A stretch of 27,538 nucleotides of DNA from UBA4717 sp002404395. GTDB lineage: Bacteria > Bacillota > Clostridia > Oscillospirales > CAG-272. The stretch is from assembly GCA_937902275.1 (NCBI GenBank), contig CALFNW010000122.1, forward strand, positions 1 through 27,538, read 5' to 3'. Made by a program: the position numbers and the translations under genes. Below the pieces are notes generated by a model that saw nothing but the letters and a program-made list of their open reading frames with translations, was not told the DNA's origin and searched no databases. Of this stretch, positions 8,823 through 15,976 are shown piece after piece. Within the stretch, counting starts at the first letter, position 1; each line of letters opens with the position of its first letter.

Positions 8823-9007
8823 GGCAAGGAGGTTTGAAGACCGCCTCGTTATGACCGCTTTGATATCCCTCCGTATAAACGGGACTATGAAATTGTATTA
8901 GAAAAAACATTAGAAGAAAAAACTTTGCTGTCCGAAAAGTGCGCGTGTCTCCCGCAAACACGGGGCTTTTTCGCCGGTTGCTTCCGCTGTGGCAAGGAGG
9001 TTTAAAG
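8823..9007 (+). repeat. Two 17-nt direct repeats GGCAAGGAGGTTTRAAG
   Basis: Copies at 8823-8839 and 8991-9007 differ at one base. Each contains a strong AAGGAGG ribosome-binding-like sequence but neither precedes a recognised gene. They lie in the 658-nt gene-free stretch 8797-9454, where I otherwise see one possible tiny reading frame, one palindrome and a tRNA-like remnant. Confidence 0.55.
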
Positions 9008-9009
9008 CC

Positions 9010-9108
9010 GTGCGGACGGATCGGCAGACTTTCGACGGTATTAAAACACCCCGAGGGCGAAAAGCACGGTCTTTATGCGAGGCTGTCAGGCGTTTCGCAA
9101 AGAAATAA
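9010..9108 (+). CDS. Possible 32-residue basic small protein
   Basis: A GTG start at 9010 lies 9 nt after AAGGAGG (8994-9000). The frame runs 32 codons (MRTDRQTFDG..., ending RRFAKK) to TAA at 9106-9108, just before the palindrome at 9112. The product would be strongly basic. No homology is recognised and no promoter is evident, so it may be chance. It is listed because the ribosome binding site is unusually good for an otherwise empty region. Confidence 0.2.
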   Translation: MRTDRQTFDGIKTPRGRKARSLCEAVRRFAKK

Positions 9109-9111
9109 AAA

Positions 9112-9148
9112 GAGGTGCTGTTAAAAACGATGTTTTTAACAGCACCTC
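9112..9148 (-). terminator. Palindrome 3 / terminator for the DUF368 gene
   Basis: GAGGTGCTGTTAAAAAC / GTTTTTAACAGCACCTC is a perfect 17-bp inverted repeat with a GAT loop. On the minus strand it is followed by TTTTTATTTCTTT, so it should stop leftward transcription from the DUF368 gene some 300 nt away. It belongs to the same palindrome family as 6651 and 6759. Confidence 0.7.
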
Positions 9149-9335
9149 AAAAATATGTCGGTTCGGATCACTGCGCTTTTGCCTGATTTAAGGCGGGAGC
9201 AGTGTGCGGCGGCTTCGTGTGTGAACGGTCCGTTCACGGTAGGGAACCTGAACCATGCGCGTCTGCCGATTCTGCCGCAGGTGCGGATATTAAATTTTAA
9301 GTTATCAGCATTTACGCAAGCCGCTTTTGTTTACT

Positions 9336-9432
9336 TCCTTAAAAAGGTTTCACGGACTCGAACCTGCATGAAATTGCTTTCACATGGACCTGAGGGGCCT
9401 GCGGCGGTCGACTCTGCCGATTGTGCCGGCAT
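9336..9432 (-). pseudogene. tRNA-like remnant (weak)
   Basis: Read on the minus strand, the stretch has a T-loop-like GGTTCGAGTCC, a TGAAA-GCAA-TTTCA hairpin where a long variable arm would lie, a D-arm-like ATCGGCAGAGTCGAC and a GCCGGC near the 5' side. The T-stem does not pair (GCAGG with CCGTG), no matching 3' acceptor strand is present and there is no CCA. At best it is a decayed tRNA of the Leu/Ser class; it may be coincidence. Confidence 0.2.
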
Positions 9433-9454
9433 TACGCGTTCGGTTCAACTGTGA

Positions 9455-10324
9455 TCATTTGGTCTTTGCATCCTTTGCGTTTACCTTATCAGCAAGCTTC
9501 GGGCAAACTATGCTGAGCAGGTACGCTATTGCGATACCGAGCACAAATCCCGCGAGATCGGCGAAAAATGCGCCGACCGAGGCGAACTTATACGGGATTA
9601 TCGGTATAGTGGTGGCGATCACGATCCCGATGATGATATGGCTCGCCACCGAAAAATGCTTATCGTAAAATGCGCTGACTGCGCGGGAGAGCAAAAGGAT
9701 CGTCACGACTATTCCGAGAATGACCGGCAGTATGACGCCGAGAAAATCAAGCTCGGCGATGCCGTCTACCATCGGCTTGTATAATCCGAGGAAGATCAGC
9801 GATGAGGACGAGCTCATGCCGGGCACGACGATGCTGATGCCCCAGACCACTCCGCAGAAAAGATACCAGAACAAATTCGGCGTGATATGGATCTTATCGC
9901 CGAGCTTCAGGTACATGAAAAAGGCGGTAAAGAGCACGGCGGAGAGCACGAGCGCGACGATCGAGGCTTTGGTGCGCGGCTTTTTCGACGCGTCCTTCCA
10001 CATATCGGGAAGCATACCGAGAATGAGTCCCGCAAACACGCAGGAGGCAAGCTCCTCGTTCAGCTCCATGAAATCGCGGACTGCGCCCGCCGTAACTATA
10101 AATCCGAACAGCGAGCCGAGCGCGAGAGGGAGCAGGACATTAAGATTCGGCACGAGCTTATGTATCGGGTCGGCAAGCGTATCGACGAGCGGGTGATAGA
10201 AGCCGAAGATCACGCAGAGTATGCCGCCGCTGATCCCCGGCAGGATCCCGCCGAAGCCGATCAGCATAGCTTCAAAGAAAAACAGCAGGAAGGTAAAGAG
10301 ACTTGATTTTTTACGGTTTTCCAT
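9455..10324 (-). CDS. DUF368 (PopT-type) undecaprenyl-phosphate translocase
   Basis: 289 residues, a polytopic membrane protein with the two inverted half-repeats typical of DUF368. The first signature GGILPGISGG is at 25-34 and the second VPGMSSSS at 167-174. About eight hydrophobic segments follow the family pattern, and length is normal. DUF368 proteins were recently shown to recycle the lipid carrier undecaprenyl phosphate across the cytoplasmic membrane for peptidoglycan and wall polymer synthesis; assignment here rests on family membership. The gene is transcribed alone, converging on the PAP2-like gene. A leader hairpin precedes its start, followed by the weak site AAAATCTT, so the ribosome binding site is poor. 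A leftward terminator palindrome lies at 9112. Confidence 0.88.
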   Translation of the reverse strand: MENRKKSSLFTFLLFFFEAMLIGFGGILPGISGGILCVIFGFYHPLVDTLADPIHKLVPNLNVLLPLALGSLFGFIVTAGAVRDFMELNEELASCVFAGLILGMLPDMWKDASKKPRTKASIVALVLSAVLFTAFFMYLKLGDKIHITPNLFWYLFCGVVWGISIVVPGMSSSSSLIFLGLYKPMVDGIAELDFLGVILPVILGIVVTILLLSRAVSAFYDKHFSVASHIIIGIVIATTIPIIPYKFASVGAFFADLAGFVLGIAIAYLLSIVCPKLADKVNAKDAKTK

Positions 10325-10365
10325 AAGATTTTATTTATCGGCGAAGCCGACTCAGATTCCGTCGC
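10325..10365 (-). repeat. Leader hairpin element, copy 3 (before DUF368 gene)
   Basis: On the minus strand, TGA then GTCGGC-TTC-GCCGAT (10337-10351) ends 12 nt before the start codon. No strong Shine-Dalgarno sequence lies between the hairpin and the ATG. Confidence 0.65.
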
Positions 10366-10407
10366 GGTGAAACGAAAACAGCGTCATAGCGGGGGCTTTG
10401 TCAAACT

Positions 10408-10490
10408 AAGTTTCAACTTTTACGCCCGTGAGCTTATCGGCTGTGCCGTCGCGGAGACTTTCGCTCGTTTTTTCAGGCGGTTTCTCCGCT
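10408..10490 (+). repeat. Orphan, degenerate copy of the leader element
   Basis: AAGTTTCA, ACGCC, GTGAGCTTATCGGCTGTGCCGTC and CGTTTTTTCAGGCGG-TTTCT-CCGC follow the same order as the leader of the GH2 gene at 12900-12974. The nearest rightward start is 265 nt away, behind a fresh promoter. The copy seems to have lost its gene or to have been copied in. Apart from this, the 430-nt gene-free stretch 10325-10754 holds copies 3 and 4 of the leader and two promoters. Confidence 0.5.
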
Positions 10491-10521
10491 GTGCGTGACA
10501 TAAAAAACTTCAAACCGAATC

Positions 10522-10527
10522 ATTATA
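10522..10527 (-). promoter_or_regulatory. Possible -10 for the DUF368 gene
   Basis: TATAAT on the minus strand in an AT-rich stretch about 200 nt upstream of the DUF368 start. No convincing -35 is seen at 16-18 nt, so the assignment is tentative. Confidence 0.3.
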
Positions 10528-10590
10528 ACCTGTTTATGTAAAATTAGTGCTAATAAAAAATGAAATTTCGGTAAAATGAGCATTTTCTTG

Positions 10591-10619
10591 TAGACAATCG
10601 CTTTTTGGGGGTCTATAAT
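10591..10619 (+). promoter_or_regulatory. Sigma-A promoter of the HD-domain gene
   Basis: TAGACA (10591-10596), a 17-nt spacer and TATAAT (10614-10619). Only one -35 base departs from consensus. The transcript should start near 10626 and carry a leader of about 130 nt that includes leader element copy 4. Confidence 0.8.
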
Positions 10620-10667
10620 TAGGCTGTGGCGTGAAGCTGCGAGCTTGCCGGGTGAAGATCACGGAAA

Positions 10668-10712
10668 GCCGACACGGAAATTTACGCAGACTTTTGAGTC
10701 GCCTTGTGTGAC
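10668..10712 (+). repeat. Leader hairpin element, copy 4 (degenerate, before HD gene)
   Basis: GCCGACACGGAAATTTACG and CTTTTGAGTCGCC match the block before the PAP2-like gene nearly base for base. The hairpin itself has decayed to GTCGC-CTTGT-GTGAC. This gene has an excellent GGAGG site instead. Confidence 0.5.
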
Positions 10713-10754
10713 ATCGGTATTACCTGGAGAATATGACCTTTGCGGAGGAGCGAA

Positions 10755-11414
10755 ATGATAACTTACGAAGAGATAAAAAAGAACGAGGAACTTAACACAT
10801 ACATTACGCTGGCGGATGAGTCGCTGCTTGCGCTCGGCTTTACCGAGCACAGCTTTGCGCACGTTACGAAAGTGGCGCTCGGCGCCGAATACATTCTGAC
10901 GAAGCTCGGCGCGGACGCCCATACGGTCGAGCTTGCGAAGATCGCGGGATATATGCATGACATAGGGAATCTGGTCAATCGGATAGACCACTCGCAGAGC
11001 GGCGCGATCATGGCGTTCCGTATTCTTGACCATCTTGATATGCCGGCGCGCGACGTGGCTACCGTTGTCACCGCGATCGGAAATCATGATGAGGGCACCG
11101 GCGTGGCGGTCAACGATGTCGCGGCGGCGCTCATTCTTGCCGACAAGTGCGACGTGCGCCGCAGCCGCGTCCGCAACCGCGAAGCGTCGACCTTTGACAT
11201 TCACGACCGTGTGAACTACTCGGTGACTTCCTCGGACATGAAGATCAACGACGAGTGCACCGAGATCATTCTGTCGCTTGAGATCGACACCTCGATCAGC
11301 CCGGTCATGGATTATTTTGAGATCTTCCTCGGGCGCATGGTGATGTGCCGCAAGGCAGCCGAAAAGCTCGGGCTTCGCTTCAGGCTGATGATAAACTCCC
11401 AACAGATAATCTGA
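10755..11414 (+). CDS. HD-domain phosphohydrolase
   Basis: 219 residues. HD-superfamily metal-binding pattern: His32 or His36, His68-Asp69 in GYMHDIGN, His79, His101-Asp102 in GNHDEG, and Asp120 in LILADKCDVRR. Such proteins are metal-dependent phosphohydrolases acting on nucleotides or other phosphate esters; the substrate cannot be read from the sequence. The C-terminal third (about 140-219) is a small alpha/beta extension. A TTG lies in frame at 10740, but GGAGG at 10744-10748 puts the start at ATG 10755. It has its own promoter (10591-10619) and a terminator just after the stop, so it is a single-gene unit. Confidence 0.85.
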   Translation: MITYEEIKKNEELNTYITLADESLLALGFTEHSFAHVTKVALGAEYILTKLGADAHTVELAKIAGYMHDIGNLVNRIDHSQSGAIMAFRILDHLDMPARDVATVVTAIGNHDEGTGVAVNDVAAALILADKCDVRRSRVRNREASTFDIHDRVNYSVTSSDMKINDECTEIILSLEIDTSISPVMDYFEIFLGRMVMCRKAAEKLGLRFRLMINSQQII

Positions 11415-11446
11415 TGTGTATTCGCATCGATGCGCGACGGGTCAAA

Positions 11447-11499
11447 ACGTCCCCCGAGCTTCCGCTTGTTAATGCCTTGCGGAGTCGAGGGGCGTTTTT
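11447..11499. terminator. Terminator between convergent HD and ADH genes
   Basis: ACGTCCCCCGAGCTTCCGC pairs with GCGGAGTCGAGGGGCGT around a 13-nt loop and is followed by TTTTTG. On the other strand the stem is followed by TTTTG, so it may serve both convergent genes. Confidence 0.75.
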
Positions 11500-11534
11500 G
11501 CGTATAAGCGGATAGAGGCAGAGTCTGCGGCGGG

Positions 11535-12590
11535 TCAGAGCGTGACTACCGGCTTGATGAGGTCGGCAGGCTTATCTTTCATGAGCATGAGCGCTTCTTC
11601 GATATGCTCAAAGCCGCGGAAACGGTGAGTGAGCAAAAGCGACGGGTCGAGCCTTTTGGAAGTAATGAGCGAACAGAGCTTTTCCATGCGCAGTCTGCCG
11701 CCCGGCATGAGTCCGCCGGCGATGGTCTTGTGAGCCATGCCGCAGCCCCATTCGGCGCGCGGCAGGGTAACGTAGTCGCCGCTGCCGAGGTAGTTTACGT
11801 TCCCGACGATGCCGCCGGGCTTCAGCATTTTAACCGCCGGGATAAAGGTGGAGCCGTCGCCGCCTGCGACGATCACGCGGTCTACCCCCACGCCGTTTGT
11901 GAGTCTGAGCACGCTCTCGGCGATGTCTCCGTCTTTGTAGCTGATTATTTCGTCGGCGCCGTACTTTTTTGCCGCATCGGCGCAGACCTTCCGCGTGCCG
12001 ACCGCAAAGATCCTTGAAGCTCCGCGAAGCGCGGCGGCGGCGACGCTCATCAGTCCGACCGGTCCGATCCCGATAACGCATACGCTGTCGCCGAAGCGTA
12101 TATCGGCAAGCTCTGCGCCGTGAAAACCGGTCGGGATCATATCCGAGAGCATTACGGCGGTTTCGGGCGCTATGCCCTCGGGCAGGAGCGCGAGGTTGCC
12201 GTCGGCGTCGTTGACATGGAAATATTCGGCGAACACGCCGTCCTTGAAGTTTGAGAATTTCCAACCGGCAAGCATTCCGCCCGAGTGCATGGCAAAGCCC
12301 GCCTGGGCTTCGGGCGAGTTCCAATCGGGGGTGATCGCGGGGACGATCACGCGGTCTCCGGGCTTGAAGTCACGCACGAGCGAGCCGACCTTTTCAACCA
12401 CTCCGACCGCTTCGTGACCGAGTATCATATCGTGTCTTTCGCCGAGCGCGCCTTCGTACACGGTGTGGATATCCGAGGTGCAGGGCGAAACGGCGAGCGG
12501 GCGCACGAGCGCGTCGAGCGGGGAAATATCCGGAACGGCTTTTTCGATAAAGCCGACGCTTCCGGGAGCGAGCATTGCAAAACCTTTCAT
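11535..12590 (-). CDS. NADP-dependent zinc secondary alcohol dehydrogenase
   Basis: 351 residues; interconverts secondary alcohols and ketones (for example 2-propanol/acetone) or aldehydes in the cytoplasm. It closely follows the Thermoanaerobacter brockii / Clostridium beijerinckii enzyme from the first residues (MKGFAML) to the last (DLIKPVV). The catalytic zinc ligands are in place: Cys37, His59 with Glu60, and Asp150. The Rossmann GIGPVG is at 174-179. The NADP-specificity positions are kept as Gly198, Thr199 (Ser in the reference enzymes), Arg200 and Tyr218. Thus NADPH rather than NADH is expected. A leader hairpin and CCGGAG precede the start. It is divergent from the GH2 gene and appears monocistronic. 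The terminator at 11447 serves this strand too. Confidence 0.93.
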   Translation of the reverse strand: MKGFAMLAPGSVGFIEKAVPDISPLDALVRPLAVSPCTSDIHTVYEGALGERHDMILGHEAVGVVEKVGSLVRDFKPGDRVIVPAITPDWNSPEAQAGFAMHSGGMLAGWKFSNFKDGVFAEYFHVNDADGNLALLPEGIAPETAVMLSDMIPTGFHGAELADIRFGDSVCVIGIGPVGLMSVAAAALRGASRIFAVGTRKVCADAAKKYGADEIISYKDGDIAESVLRLTNGVGVDRVIVAGGDGSTFIPAVKMLKPGGIVGNVNYLGSGDYVTLPRAEWGCGMAHKTIAGGLMPGGRLRMEKLCSLITSKRLDPSLLLTHRFRGFEHIEEALMLMKDKPADLIKPVVTL

Positions 12591-12630
12591 AAATACTCCG
12601 GGTGCCGCCGTAGGCGGCTCATAAGGCGTC
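12591..12630 (-). repeat. Leader hairpin element, copy 5 (before ADH)
   Basis: On the minus strand, GCCTTATGA then GCCGCC-TAC-GGCGGC (12604-12618), CCCGGAGTATTT and ATG. The hairpin loop and stem are identical to the copy before plsY. It abuts a GGAG ribosome binding site. Confidence 0.7.
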
Positions 12631-12798
12631 GTGAAGCACCGCCTTCTTTCGGACGGGCGGAGCTTCTCGTTTGAAACAACGGAAGATCTTATATCTGCGG
12701 CGCAGGTGAAAATCGGTATGGATCTCGTGTATAGTGTCTCTCAAACGCCGCGGAATATACGCAAACGGGCGGCAAATGCGGCGATTTGCGCCAAAACA

Positions 12799-12827
12799 TT
12801 GACAAAAGTTCTGCAAAGTGTTATAAT
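12799..12827 (+). promoter_or_regulatory. Consensus sigma-A promoter of the GH2 gene
   Basis: TTGACA (12799-12804), a 17-nt spacer and TATAAT (12822-12827), a perfect consensus. Transcription should begin near 12834, giving a leader of about 190 nt that contains a GCGTGAAA/TTTCACGC stem and leader element copy 6. The rest of the 434-nt stretch 12591-13024 shows nothing else I can name. Confidence 0.88.
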
Positions 12828-12867
12828 CTACAATGCTTATTTATGTCAAAAATACGGTGAGGTCAGC

Positions 12868-12974
12868 GTGAAAGTTCAAGCTCAGCCATGAGAGAATTAA
12901 AGTTTCACGCCGGTGATCTTATCGGCTTCGCCGTCAAGAAGGCCGCGTTTGTTTTTTGAGCCGACTGCGGCGGC
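12868..12974 (+). repeat. Leader hairpin element, copy 6 (before GH2 gene)
   Basis: GCGTGAAA (near 12868) can pair with TTTCACGC (12903-12910). Then come a small hairpin CGGC-TTC-GCCG (12923-12933), the block GCGTTTGTTTTTTGA and the main hairpin GCCGAC-TGC-GGCGGC (12960-12974). The hairpin ends 50 nt before the start, which has its own AAAGGAAAA site. Confidence 0.65.
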
Positions 12975-13024
12975 ATGAAGCTCTGTATACCGTCGGTCTA
13001 TATTGAATTTGAAAGGAAAAGTCA

Positions 13025-15835
13025 ATGCTCGACAATCGTATCATATATAATTTTGATAAGGAATGGAAATTTCATCTCGGAGAGCCGGAGCACACGGTCG
13101 GAGGTTCTCACGCCGATTCTTACGGTATGAGCAAGGCGGGCGGAGTCAAGGGCCCGGGCGGCATGGATTACGACGACTCGGAATGGAGAGTCCTTGATCT
13201 GCCGCACGACTATCTGACCGAGACCGAATTCTCGCCCGACAATCTGCTTTCGCACGGCTACAAGACGCGCGGCAACGCCTGGTATCGCAAGACTTTTAAG
13301 CTTGACGAACGGCTCGAAGGCTCGCATATCCTTATAGATTTTGAAGGACTTGCGGTGACTGCCGAAATCTACCTCAACGGCTCGCTGATGGGAAGATCGT
13401 TTTCCGCGTATGCGCCGCTTGCGATAGACATTACCGACAGAGTGTGGTTCGGCGACCGACTCAACACGCTTGCGGTGCATATTGACGGACTCACCACCGA
13501 GGGCTGGTGGTATGAGGGCGCCGGTATATACCGCCATGTGCGGATATATGCAAAGAATCCCGTGCACATTGCGCACGACGGAATGTTTGTAAAGCCGCTC
13601 TCTCCGCTTTGCGGTCAGATAAACTCTGCTCCCGACGCAAACGGCGGGAATATTTGGAACACCGAATTTTCGGTCGATATAGAAAACTCATACTACAGCG
13701 AATGCGACTGCGAGATACGCGCCGAGGTGGTATGTGAAAACGACGTGATCGCTTCGGACTCGGTCAGGCTTACCGCCGCAGCCGACGGTGTCACGACGGC
13801 GCATCTCAGCGTCCCGGTGAAGAATCCGAAGCTTTGGGACACGGAGGAGCCGAATCTTTACACAGCGAGAGTCTCGCTTTTGGCGGGCGGCCGCTTTGCC
13901 GACGGGGTGAGCGACACTTTCGGATACCGCTCGATCTCGACTTCGCCCGAGTGCGGGGTATTGCTCAACGGCAGGCCGCTCAGAATGTACGGCACCTGCA
14001 ATCATCAGGATCACGCCGGGGTCGGCTGTGCCGTCCCCGACTCGGTGCAGGACTACCGCGTGAGACGGCTCAAGGAGCTTGGCACGAACGCTTATCGCTG
14101 TTCGCACAATATGCCTTCAAAGGAGATACTGTATGCCTGCGACAGGTACGGTATCGTGGTCATGGATGAGAACCGCCGCTTTGAGGCGCGTCCCGAGGTG
14201 ATCGGTCACGCCGAGCGGATGGTATTACGCGACCGGAACCATCCGAGCGTTATTATGTATTCGCTTTGCAACGAGGAACCGATCCACGGCACTCCCACCG
14301 GCAAGAAGATCTATAACCGCATGGCGAGCGCCTGCCGCCGTCATGACGACAGCCGCATTTACACGGGTGCGATGAGCGGAGGTTTCTTTGAAGCCGACGG
14401 CGGCGTGCTTGCGATGGACGTTACCGGCATAAACTATGCGGTGAACTCATGGGAGGAGTTTCATAAGCTTTTCCCGAATCAGCCGATCGTCGGTTCGGAA
14501 AACAACAGCGCGGTTACTACCCGCGGCTGTTATGAGACCGACCGTGAGCGTAATGTTCTTTGCGGCTTTGACGAAGAAAAGGTGCCGTGGGGACAATATA
14601 TCCGCGAGACAATGGACGTATGGAAAAGCTGTCCGTATGTCGGAGGTATCTTTATCTGGACGGGATTTGACTATCGCGGAGAGCCGACGCCGTTCACCTG
14701 GCCGTCGGTCTCCTCGCAGTTCGGCATCATGGATACCTGCGGCTTTGAAAAGGATTCGTTCTACATTAACCGCGCATATTTTACGGACGAGCCGCTTGTA
14801 CACATCATCGGGCATTGGAATCACACGGCAGGCGAGCGCGTCCGTATCGGCGTGGTCTCGAATCTTCCCGAGACCGAGCTTTTCCTGAACGGGGTGAGCC
14901 TCGGGAAAAAGTCGCCCGATAAAAGCGTATACGAAACAAATAATATTACCGAGTGGAGCGTCTGCTTTGAAGCAGGCGTGCTTGAAGCTTTCGGCTACGA
15001 CGAGTCGGGCGAACGCGTGGCAGGCGATTCGGCGGTGAGCACGACCGCTCCCGCACGCGTAGTGCTTGAGCCGGAGCGGAGCTTTATATATGACAGCTTC
15101 GGCGACGCGGTGATCATAAACGTGCACGTTGAGGACGCGGACGGCAACATTGTGCCCGACGCCTCAAATAAGATAGAGTTTACCCTCTCGGACGGTCTGA
15201 AGCTGCTCGGAGTCGGCAACGGCGACCCGAACTGCCACGAATCCGACCATCTTCCCGAACGGTCGCTCTTTGCGGGCAGAGCACAGCTCATACTTGCGCT
15301 CGGCGACAAGACGGTAAGACCGGTGCTTCGCGCCGACAGCGCGGGACTTGAGGGAGACGAGATAGAGCTTGAAGTGATCCCGTGCGAGGGGGACGAGGTG
15401 CTCGGCGCGTCGTACGGTGCGGGTATAAACGGCTTTACCGCGACGCAGGTGCTTGATCACAAGCCCGACGGCAGAGCGGTGATCGCCGACAACGACATGA
15501 ACACGCTGACGGGTATCGACGTAAACGGCGGCTACCTTGACCGTTTCGACCACGGATATGTAATGTACCGCGCCTTTTTCAAGGTGCCGAAAGCAGCAAA
15601 CGGTGCAAACGGTGCGGACACGGCTTTGATATTCAGACGTATACGCGCCGCGGAAGCCGAATTCTATATCGACGGCGAGTCGGCGGCAAGCGCGCGTGCG
15701 CTTGATGACGACAGGTTCGTTATCCCCGTCGCGCTGAAAAGCGGAACGGTTCACGAACTTCGCGTAGTCATAAAGGCGGCTCCCGGCGGTATGAACGGTA
15801 TCTCGCGAGGGGTATGCATCGGCGTATTGAATTAA
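13025..15835 (+). CDS. GH2 glycosidase (beta-galactosidase-like, DUF4982 type)
   Basis: 936 residues, no signal peptide, so cytoplasmic. Domains: sugar-binding jelly roll (about 1-185), Ig-like (190-300), TIM barrel (300-590), DUF4982 (about 590-665, IGHWNHTAGERVRIGV onward), an invasin-like Ig domain (about 680-790) and a C-terminal beta domain. The predicted acid/base is Glu417 in SLCNEEP and the nucleophile Glu492 in GSENNSAVTTRG. This layout is found in Firmicute and Bacteroidetes GH2 enzymes acting on beta-galactosides or related residues; exact linkage is not predictable here. AAAGGAAAA precedes ATG 13025. It has its own consensus promoter and a long leader. No regulator or transporter adjoins it, and no clear terminator follows before the DUF512 gene 141 nt later. 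Confidence 0.9.
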   Translation: MLDNRIIYNFDKEWKFHLGEPEHTVGGSHADSYGMSKAGGVKGPGGMDYDDSEWRVLDLPHDYLTETEFSPDNLLSHGYKTRGNAWYRKTFKLDERLEGSHILIDFEGLAVTAEIYLNGSLMGRSFSAYAPLAIDITDRVWFGDRLNTLAVHIDGLTTEGWWYEGAGIYRHVRIYAKNPVHIAHDGMFVKPLSPLCGQINSAPDANGGNIWNTEFSVDIENSYYSECDCEIRAEVVCENDVIASDSVRLTAAADGVTTAHLSVPVKNPKLWDTEEPNLYTARVSLLAGGRFADGVSDTFGYRSISTSPECGVLLNGRPLRMYGTCNHQDHAGVGCAVPDSVQDYRVRRLKELGTNAYRCSHNMPSKEILYACDRYGIVVMDENRRFEARPEVIGHAERMVLRDRNHPSVIMYSLCNEEPIHGTPTGKKIYNRMASACRRHDDSRIYTGAMSGGFFEADGGVLAMDVTGINYAVNSWEEFHKLFPNQPIVGSENNSAVTTRGCYETDRERNVLCGFDEEKVPWGQYIRETMDVWKSCPYVGGIFIWTGFDYRGEPTPFTWPSVSSQFGIMDTCGFEKDSFYINRAYFTDEPLVHIIGHWNHTAGERVRIGVVSNLPETELFLNGVSLGKKSPDKSVYETNNITEWSVCFEAGVLEAFGYDESGERVAGDSAVSTTAPARVVLEPERSFIYDSFGDAVIINVHVEDADGNIVPDASNKIEFTLSDGLKLLGVGNGDPNCHESDHLPERSLFAGRAQLILALGDKTVRPVLRADSAGLEGDEIELEVIPCEGDEVLGASYGAGINGFTATQVLDHKPDGRAVIADNDMNTLTGIDVNGGYLDRFDHGYVMYRAFFKVPKAANGANGADTALIFRRIRAAEAEFYIDGESAASARALDDDRFVIPVALKSGTVHELRVVIKAAPGGMNGISRGVCIGVLN

Positions 15836-15902
15836 ACGAGGATCGGCGCGAAAGAGCTTGGACTGAGAGGGGTCTCAGAGCTAACGCTCAAAATTCGCGT
15901 TA

Positions 15903-15947
15903 TCGGATCGAAAAATCACAGTTGCTTTCCGAGTCGGCGGCGCCGAA
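15903..15947 (+). repeat. Leader hairpin element, copy 7 (before DUF512 gene)
   Basis: TCGGATCGAAAAATCACAG and TTGCTTTCCGA lead into GTCGGC-GGC-GCCGAA (15933-15947). The upstream part matches the copy before der (18223-18259). Earlier in the same gap, CTGAGA-GGGG-TCTCAG forms another stem, and GGCGCGAA can pair with TTCGCG. Confidence 0.6.
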
Positions 15948-15976
15948 CGGAAGTTTTATGAGGTAAGCACGGAATT

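Noticed and set aside
9336..9432. Functional tRNA
   Set aside because: The T-stem and acceptor stem do not pair and no CCA end is present; kept only as a possible remnant.
12834..13024. GH2 leader as a known riboswitch or T-box
   Set aside because: No conserved core of a riboswitch class I know and no T-box sequence or following terminator/antiterminator pair is seen.
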